Source of the DNA: Phycisphaerales bacterium
Lineage (GTDB): Bacteria; Planctomycetota; Phycisphaerae; Phycisphaerales; UBA1924
Direction of reading: 5' to 3'
Assembly: GCA_020845755.1 (NCBI GenBank)
Contig: JADLFE010000037.1
Span: 1-49,253, forward strand
Length of the DNA stretch: 49,253 bases
In this document: positions 42,887-49,253 of the stretch, in pieces
Layout: the number at the start of each line of letters is the position of its first letter
Numbering within the stretch: the stretch's first letter is position 1
Translations under genes and position numbers: made by a program
The notes under the pieces: generated by a model
The model's database searches: none
What the model was told of the DNA's origin: nothing
Seen by the model: only the letters and a program-made list of their open reading frames with translations

Positions 42887-42943
42887 GACGAGTCTACGCC
42901 GCGCCTCGCACGTGAGTTCGATCGTTCTCGCCTACGCTCGCTC

Positions 42944-43303
42944 ATGCCCCTGACACCCGCTCAATCCCAGGCCTTCGCCGATCGCTGGTACGCCGCGTGG
43001 AACTCGCACTCCATCGACGCCATCATGGCCTGCTACGACGAACGCATCGAGCACAGTTCCCCTTTCATCAAGCGCTACAACAACTCCGACGACCTCGCGC
43101 TCCGCGGCAAGCCCGCGGTCCGCGATTACTTCGCCCGCGCACTTGAGCGAAACCCGTCGCTCCGCTTCGATCCCATGTTCGTCACGACAGGCCTGGAGAG
43201 CGTCGCCCTCGTCTACCGGCGCATGTCCGGCGATCTCGCCGCCGAGATCTTCTTCCTCTCGCCCGACGCCCTCATCGTCCGCTCCGTCTCTCACTACGGA
43301 TGA
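42944..43303 (+). CDS. NTF2-like (SnoaL-type) protein
   Basis: A 119-residue protein with the cone-shaped NTF2/SnoaL fold pattern: an N-terminal helix (SQAFADRWYAAWNSHSIDAI), the strand CYDERIEHSSPF, the helix GKPAVRDYFARALERNPS, and alternating strands to the end (LESVALVYRRMSG). Members are small ligand-binding proteins or isomerases. No catalytic role can be assigned. No ribosome site is obvious; the start is the first ATG of the conserved part. Confidence 0.8.
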   Translation: MPLTPAQSQAFADRWYAAWNSHSIDAIMACYDERIEHSSPFIKRYNNSDDLALRGKPAVRDYFARALERNPSLRFDPMFVTTGLESVALVYRRMSGDLAAEIFFLSPDALIVRSVSHYG

Positions 43304-43312
43304 CGTCAGCGA

Positions 43313-44815
43313 TTACTTCCCCTGCTGGATCGTGATCAGCGCATCGACGCCGACGTCGCGCGTGGTCTTCGCGCCGCCCGCTGAACCGCCCGCCCAGCGC
43401 ACCTCGAGCGGTAGTTTCGCATCCGCCGCGATGTCACCGAGTCCAAAGTGCAGGATCGGGCTGCTCGCGTTTCCTTCGCCGGTTCCGACTTCAACCTGCC
43501 TTGTCAGCACGCGCCCGTCCGGGAGTGTCACGCGCACCTGCGCGCCGATCGCGTCTCGCGTCGTCTTCACGCCGTCGCCGATCAGACGCACCTCGATCCA
43601 TCGCCCGCCCTTGCCGACGTTCCGGAACACGCGCCCCGCGGTCGCAAGGTCGAGGCGCCCGTCGCGATCAAAGTCGGCCCACGCGGCCTGGTATGTCGGC
43701 GGCATCTGCTCCACGCCCGAGCCCGCCGTCACATCCGCGAATGTCCACGCCGCGCCGCGCTCGCTCTGGTTGCGATAGAGCACCGGGTAGTTCTTCTTGC
43801 CGAACGACGCGTCGGCGTACACCGTTGTGAAGTACAGATCGAGTCGCGAATCGTTGTCGAAGTCGCCGCACGCGGGGCTCGCGTAGCTCTCCTGATACCA
43901 CACGCCGCACTCGTGCAGGTCGTCGAAGGTCCACGACTTGCTCATGTCGGCATTGGCGCCGAGGTTTCGCAGGAATCGGCTCTTGGGCTGGTCGCCGCGG
44001 TCGTCAACGTGCGCGAAGTTGCCCGCGAAGAGGTCGATGTGCCCGTCGCCGTCGAAATCGCCAAAGCACGCGCCGATCGAGTGTCCGCCGCCGAAGCCCG
44101 GGCTGGTCGCCAGCGCGTTGCGCTCCGCGGCCTGGTTGGTCATCTTGCCTTGGGCGTCGTTGATCCAGAGGACGTTGGGCTGAAGGCGATAGTTCGACGC
44201 GTAGATGTCGATCGCGCCGTTCTCGTCAAAGTCGCACGCCGTCACGCCGCGTGCCCGGAAGTCGGCCGAGGTCATCGCGAGCGTGAACGACGTGGCGTGA
44301 TCGCTCAGGAGCAGGAATGACGGAAAAGTGGTCTGCTTGTCCCAGTCTTCGAAGCCACCCACATAGAGATCCGGGAAGCCGTCTGCGTTGAAATCGGCGA
44401 CCGCGACGCCGCGGCTGCTGGTGGGCGGGAGTTCCGGCAGTTTGATCGCCTCAAACGTCGGGAGTCCGTCGGGTCCATCGCCGACGTTGCGAAACACGGC
44501 GATGGGCGCGAACGAGATCACGTCGCCGCGTCCGTCGTTGTCGAGATCGGCGACCACGCCGCTTCCCGCGCCGGGAACCGCGACGCGCGTGAATGCTTTG
44601 CCCTCGCGATTAATCCAGAGCGCGCCGTCGCAGTAGAGATCGGGCCATGCGTCGCTGTTGGCATCGCACCAGGCGGCGGGCCCGCCCGAGAGCGAGAGGC
44701 CCAGGGCCGAGGAGTGATCCGCGAAGATCTGCGCGTGCGCGGTGGGCGCGAGCGCGGCCGGCGCGAGGAGCGCCAGCGAGTTCACAAGGCATGCCGCCGA
44801 TTGGTTCCATCGCAT
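43313..44815 (-). CDS. Secreted FG-GAP/VCBS repeat protein with ASPIC/UnbV-like end
   Basis: A 500-residue exported protein; ATG 44815 was preferred over GTG 44830. The signal peptide ends about residue 29 (PTAHAQ). At least six FG-GAP-type calcium-binding repeats follow, with loops such as DLDNDGRGD, DFNADGFPDLY, DFDGDGHIDLF and DFDRDGRLDL, forming a predicted seven-bladed propeller. The end (VRLIGDGVKTTRDAIGAQV, GRVLTRQVEVGTG) is the ASPIC/UnbV domain, the usual partner in CRTAC1-like proteins. These are extracellular binding proteins. The aspartate loops resemble the dockerin-like tails elsewhere in the window, but the arrangement and family differ. Confidence 0.9.
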   Translation of the reverse strand: MRWNQSAACLVNSLALLAPAALAPTAHAQIFADHSSALGLSLSGGPAAWCDANSDAWPDLYCDGALWINREGKAFTRVAVPGAGSGVVADLDNDGRGDVISFAPIAVFRNVGDGPDGLPTFEAIKLPELPPTSSRGVAVADFNADGFPDLYVGGFEDWDKQTTFPSFLLLSDHATSFTLAMTSADFRARGVTACDFDENGAIDIYASNYRLQPNVLWINDAQGKMTNQAAERNALATSPGFGGGHSIGACFGDFDGDGHIDLFAGNFAHVDDRGDQPKSRFLRNLGANADMSKSWTFDDLHECGVWYQESYASPACGDFDNDSRLDLYFTTVYADASFGKKNYPVLYRNQSERGAAWTFADVTAGSGVEQMPPTYQAAWADFDRDGRLDLATAGRVFRNVGKGGRWIEVRLIGDGVKTTRDAIGAQVRVTLPDGRVLTRQVEVGTGEGNASSPILHFGLGDIAADAKLPLEVRWAGGSAGGAKTTRDVGVDALITIQQGK

Positions 44816-44898
44816 CCGTTGATCCCCCACACGACCGGCCCTCGAGACCGGTACGACCCCATCTTGAAGCCGGAGTTCCGCGGCGTCAAGCGACGGCG

Positions 44899-44938
44899 GC
44901 GCATCACCGCGATATTGCGCACAGACGCGGTGATGCGC
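44899..44938. terminator. Long T-less hairpin between tautomerase and FG-GAP genes
   Basis: A perfect 13-base inverted repeat (44899-44911 and 44926-44938, loop of 14) without a T run on either side. It lies after the tautomerase gene and before the start of the FG-GAP gene, both on the minus strand. It could be a Rho-type 3' end, an RNA leader structure or a protein site. Confidence 0.4.
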
Positions 44939-45042
44939 GGGGTGACGTGACCCTCAGACGGGGGGAGGTCCTGGGCCGACCCGCCGTGCGACGGAGGTTG
45001 GGCACCGCGGATTGGATGCGGCGGATCGGTCCTGCCCGCGGA

Positions 45043-45258
45043 CTACTTCTTCTTCGCCTCGGCCTGGGCTTTCAGGTCGCTGGTCAGCATTCCGGCGAAG
45101 CCCCAGTTGTCCATCTCGACCTCGTCGATCACGACGTGCGTGTGCTCGGGGCGTTTGCCGAGCACGTTGCCGAGCGTCGCGGTGATCTCGGCGACGATGC
45201 GGGCTTTCTGTTCCTTGGTTACGCCGTCTTTGGTCACTCGGACGTTGACGTAGGGCAT
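45043..45258 (-). CDS. 4-oxalocrotonate tautomerase family protein
   Basis: A 71-residue tautomerase-superfamily protein. After removal of Met the N-terminus is proline (PYVNVRVTKDGVTKEQK), the catalytic base of the family. The middle helix (ARIVAEITATLGNVLGKRPE) and the strand HTHVVIDEVEMDNWGFAG fit 4-OT enzymes, which form hexamers of about 62-75 residues. AAGGAG precedes the start. No catabolic neighbours are present, so the physiological substrate is unknown. Confidence 0.92.
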   Translation of the reverse strand: MPYVNVRVTKDGVTKEQKARIVAEITATLGNVLGKRPEHTHVVIDEVEMDNWGFAGMLTSDLKAQAEAKKK

Positions 45259-45384
45259 GGTACTTCTCCTTCAACTTATCGAGGCCTCGGAGTGAGGCGG
45301 GCGACATGGCGGATCGACTCGGACCTTCCTCGCGGGCTCGTCAGGTCCGGCGTCCGGGAGCGAGGGAACCGTGCCGATCCCATC

Positions 45385-45975
45385 TCACGGCACGAGGTTC
45401 ACGATACCAACAACGACGAGCACGCACGCAAGCCACGCGAGCGATTGTCTCAGAGTCACGCGAGCGTGTCGCGCCTCGGCATCGGCGGCGTGATCGAGGT
45501 TCATTGCCATGCCATTCCATAACGCGAGGCCGAGTGCCGCGGCGGGCAGGCCAATCGTGGTCAGCACCCACGCTGGCACACCTACGCGAACCAGTTCTTC
45601 GGTATCGCCGACGGGGTTGAGCATGGCGCTGCCGAGGTACACGCCGTTGGCCAGCAAGCAGAACGCGGCGAAGAAGCGGGCGATCACGGACCAGCCGCGG
45701 CGCGACAGGCATGGGATGTGTCGCGCGATCAGCCACGTGAGCAACGGCAGCATCGCACCAACGACAGGGCCGCTGGCCGTCACCACGCGCGGCCATTGTG
45801 TTGCCGGCACGAGCGTTTGCGAGAATCCCACCCACGGAACTCGAACGGATTGAATTTGTGAGCCTGTGATCCACGCCGCGATGACGTGCCCGAACTCATG
45901 CACGAGCATCATCGCGTACCACGACCCGGCGAGCAGCGGCGCGATGATGAGTAAGCGCCGATTCATACGAATCAA
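45385..45975 (-). CDS. M50-like membrane zinc metalloprotease
   Basis: A 196-residue polytopic membrane protein. Near the start MLVHEFGHVIAAW provides the HExxH zinc site within a membrane helix, and LNPVGDTEEL later supplies the NPxxD-like third ligand of site-2 type proteases. Several hydrophobic segments frame these motifs. It is shorter than RseP-type enzymes and has no PDZ domain. It starts seven bases after the permease stop and is probably cotranscribed with it. A regulatory or house-cleaning proteolytic role is possible; the family also contains inactive members. Confidence 0.78.
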   Translation of the reverse strand: MIRMNRRLLIIAPLLAGSWYAMMLVHEFGHVIAAWITGSQIQSVRVPWVGFSQTLVPATQWPRVVTASGPVVGAMLPLLTWLIARHIPCLSRRGWSVIARFFAAFCLLANGVYLGSAMLNPVGDTEELVRVGVPAWVLTTIGLPAAALGLALWNGMAMNLDHAADAEARHARVTLRQSLAWLACVLVVVGIVNLVP

Positions 45976-45981
45976 TCCGTG

Positions 45982-47346
45982 TCAATCCGCGGCGTGGTTC
46001 GAGCGTCGGCGGAACTTCACCAAGTACAGCACACCAGCGACGGCGATCCAGACGACGCCGATCCATGCCGCGGAATACGTGTCCTTGTTCATCATCGCGC
46101 CGGTGAGCAGGGCCAGTTCGCCCAGGACGAAGACGCCCGCGGCAAGGCGAGCGAAGGGGAGCGGCGCGTGCCCCTTGGGGATGAAGCCGGGCTTGAGGAG
46201 CGTGGCGGCGGTCATGGCGAAGAACACGCCGTCGATGAAGACGACGCCGGTGGTGAGTTTGTCGACGCGATCGAAGCCGGCGATGAGGAGGAGGCCGAGG
46301 CCGGACAGTCCGAGCAGAAGGATCGCGGCGATGGGCGTGCCGCTCTTACCGAGTCTGGCGAAGGGCGTGAAGAATCTCCCATCGCGCGCCATGCCATAGA
46401 CGAGCCGCGGGCCCGAAAGGAGTTGGGCGTTGAGCACGCCGAAGGCGGAGATGGTGACGGCGGCGGCGACGGCGCGGGCGCCCCAGCCGGGGAAGACGCG
46501 CGCAACGGCGTCGGCGGCAATCGACTTGCTGGTGGCGGTGGTCTCGTGCCCGAGCATGGAGAGGTAGGCCCAGTTGGCGCTGACGTAGACGATGACGACG
46601 ACGATCACGCCGCCGATGATGGCGCGCGGGAGTGTGCGCTCGGGGTCCTTGATTTCGCCGGCGATCCAGAGGGCGTGTTGCCATCCGCCGTAGGCGAAGA
46701 AGGCGGGCACGAGGGCGGCCATGACGCCGAGCGGGCCGAACATCGCGTTGGGCGGCGGGGCGGTGACGGGCGTATCGAACTTGCCGCTGGACTTGGCCCA
46801 CGCGGCGATGCCCACGACGGCGAAGAGCGCGAGGATCTTCGAGACGACGGAGAAGCCCTGGATGGTCGAGCCGAATTTGACGCCGAGGACATTGGCGATG
46901 GTGAGGGAGAGGATGAGGGCCGAGGCGATGATGAGTTTGGCGGTGTCGGAGAGGACGTGCTCGCCGGAATAGCCGAGGGCGGTGCCGAGGTTGTTGGCGC
47001 AGATGATGGCGATGATGCCGATGGCGCCGGCCTGGATGGCGGTGGCGTTGCAGAAGACGTAGACGAACGCGGGGAGAGGGCCCCAGGCATCGCGCAGGGC
47101 CTGGTACTGCGCGCCGCTGGCGACGTAGCGCCGGCCGAGTTCGGCGAAGGCCAGTGCGCCGCAGAGGGCCAGCACGCCGCCAACGGACCAGGCGACGAGC
47201 GCGAGGGTTGGTGTCTCGACGAGCGCAGCGACCTGTCCGGGGCTGAAGAAGATGCCAACGCCAACGATGGCGCCGATGACCACGCACGCGGCGTCGAAGG
47301 TGGAGAGCACGCGCGCGGGCGCGAGGCTTGAGGCGGATTCGCTCAT
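45982..47346 (-). CDS. APC superfamily amino-acid permease
   Basis: A 454-residue membrane transporter with about twelve hydrophobic segments. The N-terminal VVIGAIVGVGIFFSPGQVA is the conserved first helix of the amino acid-polyamine-organocation family, with the GIGVGIF-like unwound substrate site. Other family features are ELGRRYVASGAQYQALRDA and AYGGWQHALWIAGEIKDPER. ATG 47346 was chosen because it begins just before this helix. It probably imports or exchanges an amino acid across the inner membrane; substrate specificity cannot be read. An M50-like gene follows in the same operon. Confidence 0.92.
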   Translation of the reverse strand: MSESASSLAPARVLSTFDAACVVIGAIVGVGIFFSPGQVAALVETPTLALVAWSVGGVLALCGALAFAELGRRYVASGAQYQALRDAWGPLPAFVYVFCNATAIQAGAIGIIAIICANNLGTALGYSGEHVLSDTAKLIIASALILSLTIANVLGVKFGSTIQGFSVVSKILALFAVVGIAAWAKSSGKFDTPVTAPPPNAMFGPLGVMAALVPAFFAYGGWQHALWIAGEIKDPERTLPRAIIGGVIVVVIVYVSANWAYLSMLGHETTATSKSIAADAVARVFPGWGARAVAAAVTISAFGVLNAQLLSGPRLVYGMARDGRFFTPFARLGKSGTPIAAILLLGLSGLGLLLIAGFDRVDKLTTGVVFIDGVFFAMTAATLLKPGFIPKGHAPLPFARLAAGVFVLGELALLTGAMMNKDTYSAAWIGVVWIAVAGVLYLVKFRRRSNHAAD

Positions 47347-47430
47347 GGCGTGAGCGTACACGAATCCGCGCATTCACGGCCGCGACGTGGAAAGTGCCAA
47401 CGGCGCTGGAGTGTCGCTGGGACAGCCAAC

Positions 47431-47601
47431 CTACACCACTCTCGTCTCGTCCTTGCTGAGGCCGAGGGCGGGGCGGACGTCGAGGGGGACGAGGACGTCG
47501 CTGCCGGCTTTCTCGGCCTGGAGGCGTTTGGCCTGATCGGGGTCGACGTAGTCGGAGCAATACAACGTGGCAATCTGAAAGGTGAGCAGACTGGTTCGCA
47601 T
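47431..47601 (-). CDS. Small ORF duplicating the C-terminal extension of ThiC
   Basis: A 56-residue ORF. It starts at ATG 47601 with GAGGGA five bases upstream and ends with TAG. After MRTSLLTFQIATLYC it reads [18 protein letters not shown] and then [18 protein letters not shown], almost the same as the end of the ThiC protein encoded 872 bases away. Conservation of the reading frame and of the stop near the same point suggests it could be expressed, though it may be a broken duplicate. Its function is unknown. Confidence 0.5.
   Translation of the reverse strand: MRTSLLTFQIATLYCSDYVDPDQAKRLQAEKAGSDVLVPLDVRPALGLSKDETRVV
47462..47557 (-). repeat. ThiC-tail direct repeat, copy 1
   Basis: A 96-base segment matching 48334-48429 with about five differences by eye, at a constant offset of 872 bases. 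It codes for the shared SDYVDPDQ...LDVRPALG peptide in the small ORF. Confidence 0.85.
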
Positions 47602-47646
47602 ACGAATCCCTCGGTACGTGCTCGACGGTCAACCGCAGAGCATACC

Positions 47647-48309
47647 TCAACGCCACAGACCCGGCGGGATCGGAAGTCTGAATACCGGCGCGGGCAAGGG
47701 CGGCTGGGAGATTGGTGGGGTTTCCAACCTCGTGCCGTCATTCATCGTGAAGACATCGATGTCGTCCGGCGTGTTGGTGACACCATCGGGCCCGTCGCTG
47801 GTGAAGGTGTACATGCGCGCGGTGTTGGTGAGACAGTATCGATACGGACGGCCCCATGGATCGCGGATCGTGCTGAGATCGACGGACATGATCGAGAGAT
47901 ATCGCGGAGGGCTCCCGTCAGGCCGCCGCCTCGCCTCCGCGGCAGCCGCAAGTCCCGAGGCGTCCATGGACATCTTCATGTACGCACGGACTCCGACTCC
48001 GGTCCTGCGGGCGGGCGCGGTGAACGAGTAAGCACCCCACATGAAGACCGCGATCCAAAGGGCCACGCAGGTCAATCCGACACAGAGCCCGACAACGGCT
48101 GGCCAGCGAGGGCGGCATGAAGCGCCGACCACGCACACGATCAATCCTCCGAAGCCCAGGGGAACGAGCAGGCACAACGTAATACCGAAGAACCCGGTCG
48201 GGCTGAGAATCGCTGCCATCGAGACCATGCAGAGCCCGACGATACCGACCACATTGACTCGACGGGCCGGCATGCGAGTGCGCGGGATGGCGCTTTCGAA
48301 CGGAGTCAC
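47647..48309 (-). CDS. Membrane protein with type II secretion GspG-like C-terminus
   Basis: A 220-residue protein. GTG 48309 overlaps the thiC stop by four bases (GTGA); ATG 48273 is an alternative start. Three hydrophobic segments occur at about residues 20-42, 46-66 and 74-96. The C-terminal part reads [18 protein letters not shown] and then [18 protein letters not shown], the hallmark end of pseudopilin GspG, where calcium is bound near DDI. The prepilin leader is absent, so this is not a normal pseudopilin. The domain may be used as a calcium-stabilised periplasmic module. Its link to thiamine synthesis is not evident. Confidence 0.75.
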   Translation of the reverse strand: MTPFESAIPRTRMPARRVNVVGIVGLCMVSMAAILSPTGFFGITLCLLVPLGFGGLIVCVVGASCRPRWPAVVGLCVGLTCVALWIAVFMWGAYSFTAPARRTGVGVRAYMKMSMDASGLAAAAEARRRPDGSPPRYLSIMSVDLSTIRDPWGRPYRYCLTNTARMYTFTSDGPDGVTNTPDDIDVFTMNDGTRLETPPISQPPLPAPVFRLPIPPGLWR

Positions 48310-49253
48310 AGGACTCGATCTTCCTTCGCGATTCCGAGGGCGGGACGGACGTCGAGGGGAACGAGGACGTCGCGGCCGGCTTTTTCGGCCTGGAGGCGTT
48401 TGGCCTGGTCGGGGTCGACGTAGTCGGAGTGGCAGGAGAGGCGAGCGGTGTTCGGCATTCGGGATTCGGCATTCGGAGAGGCAACACCGCCGGTGACGGA
48501 ATCGTTGGCTTGCGCGACCGATGGCTGATGGCCTGTGCCTGATGCCTGATGCGCGGCGCTCATGGCTTTCTTGGTCTTGGTGGCGAGCTTGTGGATTTCG
48601 TCGGGCGAGAGGACGCCGCGTTTGGCGAGGATTTCCTGCTGCTCTGGCGTGAGGGCGGCGGACTTGACGGGCGCGCCCGCGCGGCCACCCGCGCCGATGC
48701 GCTCGAAGCCGTCGGCTTTACCGGAGGCGAATTCCTGGATCTCTTTGGAGATGCGGACGCTGCACCAGTCGTGGCCGCACATGGCGCAGAAGTCGGTGTC
48801 GACATCGAGGTCTTCGTCGTGGTAGGCGCGGGCGGTATCGGGGTCGAAGGAGAGCTCGAAGTGCTTCTCCCAGTTGAGGGCGGCGCGAGCCTTGGTGAGT
48901 TCGTCATCGCGATCGCGCGTGCCGGGGATCCCCAGGGCGATGTCGGCGGCGTGGGCGGCGATCTTGTAGGCGATGCAGCCCTGCTTGACATCGTCCTTCT
49001 TGGGGAGGCCCAGGTGCTCCTTGGGCGTGACGTAGCAGAGCATGGCGGCGCCGTGGTAGGCCATGGCGGTGGCGCCGATGCAGGATGTAATATGGTCGTA
49101 ACCCGGGAACATGTCGGTGACGAGGGGGCCCAGGACGTAGAAGGGCGCGCCGTGGCAGAGGGTGCGCTGGACCTTGGCGTTCCACTCGATCTGGTCGAAG
49201 GGGACGTGGCCGGGGCCTTCGATCATGACCTGCACGCCGAAGCGCCAGGCGCG
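48306..49253 (-). CDS. thiC: Phosphomethylpyrimidine synthase ThiC, C-terminal part (5' end outside window)
   Basis: Visible part of ThiC, the radical-SAM enzyme that turns aminoimidazole ribotide into the thiamine pyrimidine. The frame is open to the window edge ([20 protein letters not shown]). Active-site segments [18 protein letters not shown] and [17 protein letters not shown] are present. The C-terminal CX2CX4C cluster motif is intact (CAMCGHDWC). The normal domain ends near [12 protein letters not shown]. About 110 further residues follow: a linker ([20 protein letters not shown]), a low-complexity stretch encoded by iterated ttcggcattcgg-type DNA (48450-48477), and a terminal [18 protein letters not shown] segment that is duplicated in the small ORF at 47431-47601. 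Confidence 0.95.
   Translation of the reverse strand, partial: RAWRFGVQVMIEGPGHVPFDQIEWNAKVQRTLCHGAPFYVLGPLVTDMFPGYDHITSCIGATAMAYHGAAMLCYVTPKEHLGLPKKDDVKQGCIAYKIAAHAADIALGIPGTRDRDDELTKARAALNWEKHFELSFDPDTARAYHDEDLDVDTDFCAMCGHDWCSVRISKEIQEFASGKADGFERIGAGGRAGAPVKSAALTPEQQEILAKRGVLSPDEIHKLATKTKKAMSAAHQASGTGHQPSVAQANDSVTGGVASPNAESRMPNTARLSCHSDYVDPDQAKRLQAEKAGRDVLVPLDVRPALGIAKEDRVL
48334..48429 (-). repeat. ThiC-tail direct repeat, copy 2
   Basis: Partner of 47462-47557, inside the last codons of thiC. Next to it, 48450-48477 holds a tandem of ttcggcattcgg/gattcgg units, which is unusual for coding sequence here. Confidence 0.85.

Noticed and set aside
43313..44815. FG-GAP protein as a seventh dockerin-tailed protein
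   Set aside because: Its D-x-D-x-D-G loops belong to propeller repeats, and it lacks the NALDYD core and terminal AGC.
45979..47331. Plus-strand 450-codon frame opposite the amino-acid permease
   Set aside because: Gly/Glu/Asp-rich antisense shadow of transmembrane codons.

Overview
The window looks like a chromosome segment of a GC-rich planctomycete, most likely from the Phycisphaerae side of the phylum. This rests on sequence style rather than a marker gene. There are many secreted proteins ending in a double calcium-loop (dockerin-type) tail, a PEP-CTERM-like protein, multihaem cytochromes, FG-GAP, HAF and Ig modules, and many lipoproteins. No phage, insertion sequence, CRISPR array, rRNA or tRNA was seen. 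Both ends cut a housekeeping gene: thrS on the left and thiC on the right.

Region by region. 1-4150: the end of thrS, a surface protein with a C-terminal sorting signal, and an S9 peptidase carrying a VHL-like insert. 4520-13637: five secreted proteins on the plus strand (InlB-type, HAF, propeller, Ig modules), all ending in the same 54-residue dockerin-like tail, with a seven-haem cytochrome among them. 14012-19415 (minus strand): a compact run encoding an ECF sigma factor, a small regulator-like protein, a TPR-CHAT caspase-like protein and a secreted subtilase. The last two overlap by four bases. A sixth dockerin-tailed protein (19600-20814) is divergent from this run.

20908-28306: a respiratory and sensory block. 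A sensor kinase with two haem-c sites in its periplasmic domain overlaps the gene of an NtrC-type response regulator. Divergent from them is a four-gene operon: a membrane protein, a Tat-exported four-cluster ferredoxin, an NrfD/HybB-type quinone protein and a twelve-haem cytochrome. A well-matched sigma-54 (-24/-12) promoter lies in front of it, so the two-component system probably controls the operon.

28438-35118: a cytochrome b562-like protein, a GNAT acetyltransferase, a TPR-sulfotransferase, two envelope lipoproteins (amphipathic-repeat and OmcB-like DUF11), and a divergent DUF2959 lipoprotein. 35122-41799 (minus): a LEA-type-2 lipoprotein, DedA, a CarH-like cobalamin-binding protein, three tandem PAS-LuxR regulators and a membrane-anchored MsrB-MsrA fusion. 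This resembles a light or oxidative stress cluster.

41960-49253: ordinary small proteins (DUF3303, NTF2-like, tautomerase), an FG-GAP protein with an ASPIC/UnbV-like end, an amino-acid permease with an M50-like membrane protease, and finally thiC. The C-terminal extension of ThiC is duplicated in a small ORF 872 bases away, with a membrane protein bearing a pseudopilin-G-like domain between them.

The strongest candidates for a little-described system are the sigma/CHAT/subtilase operon and the haem-kinase/sigma-54/multihaem circuit. The cobalamin protein with three PAS-LuxR regulators comes third.
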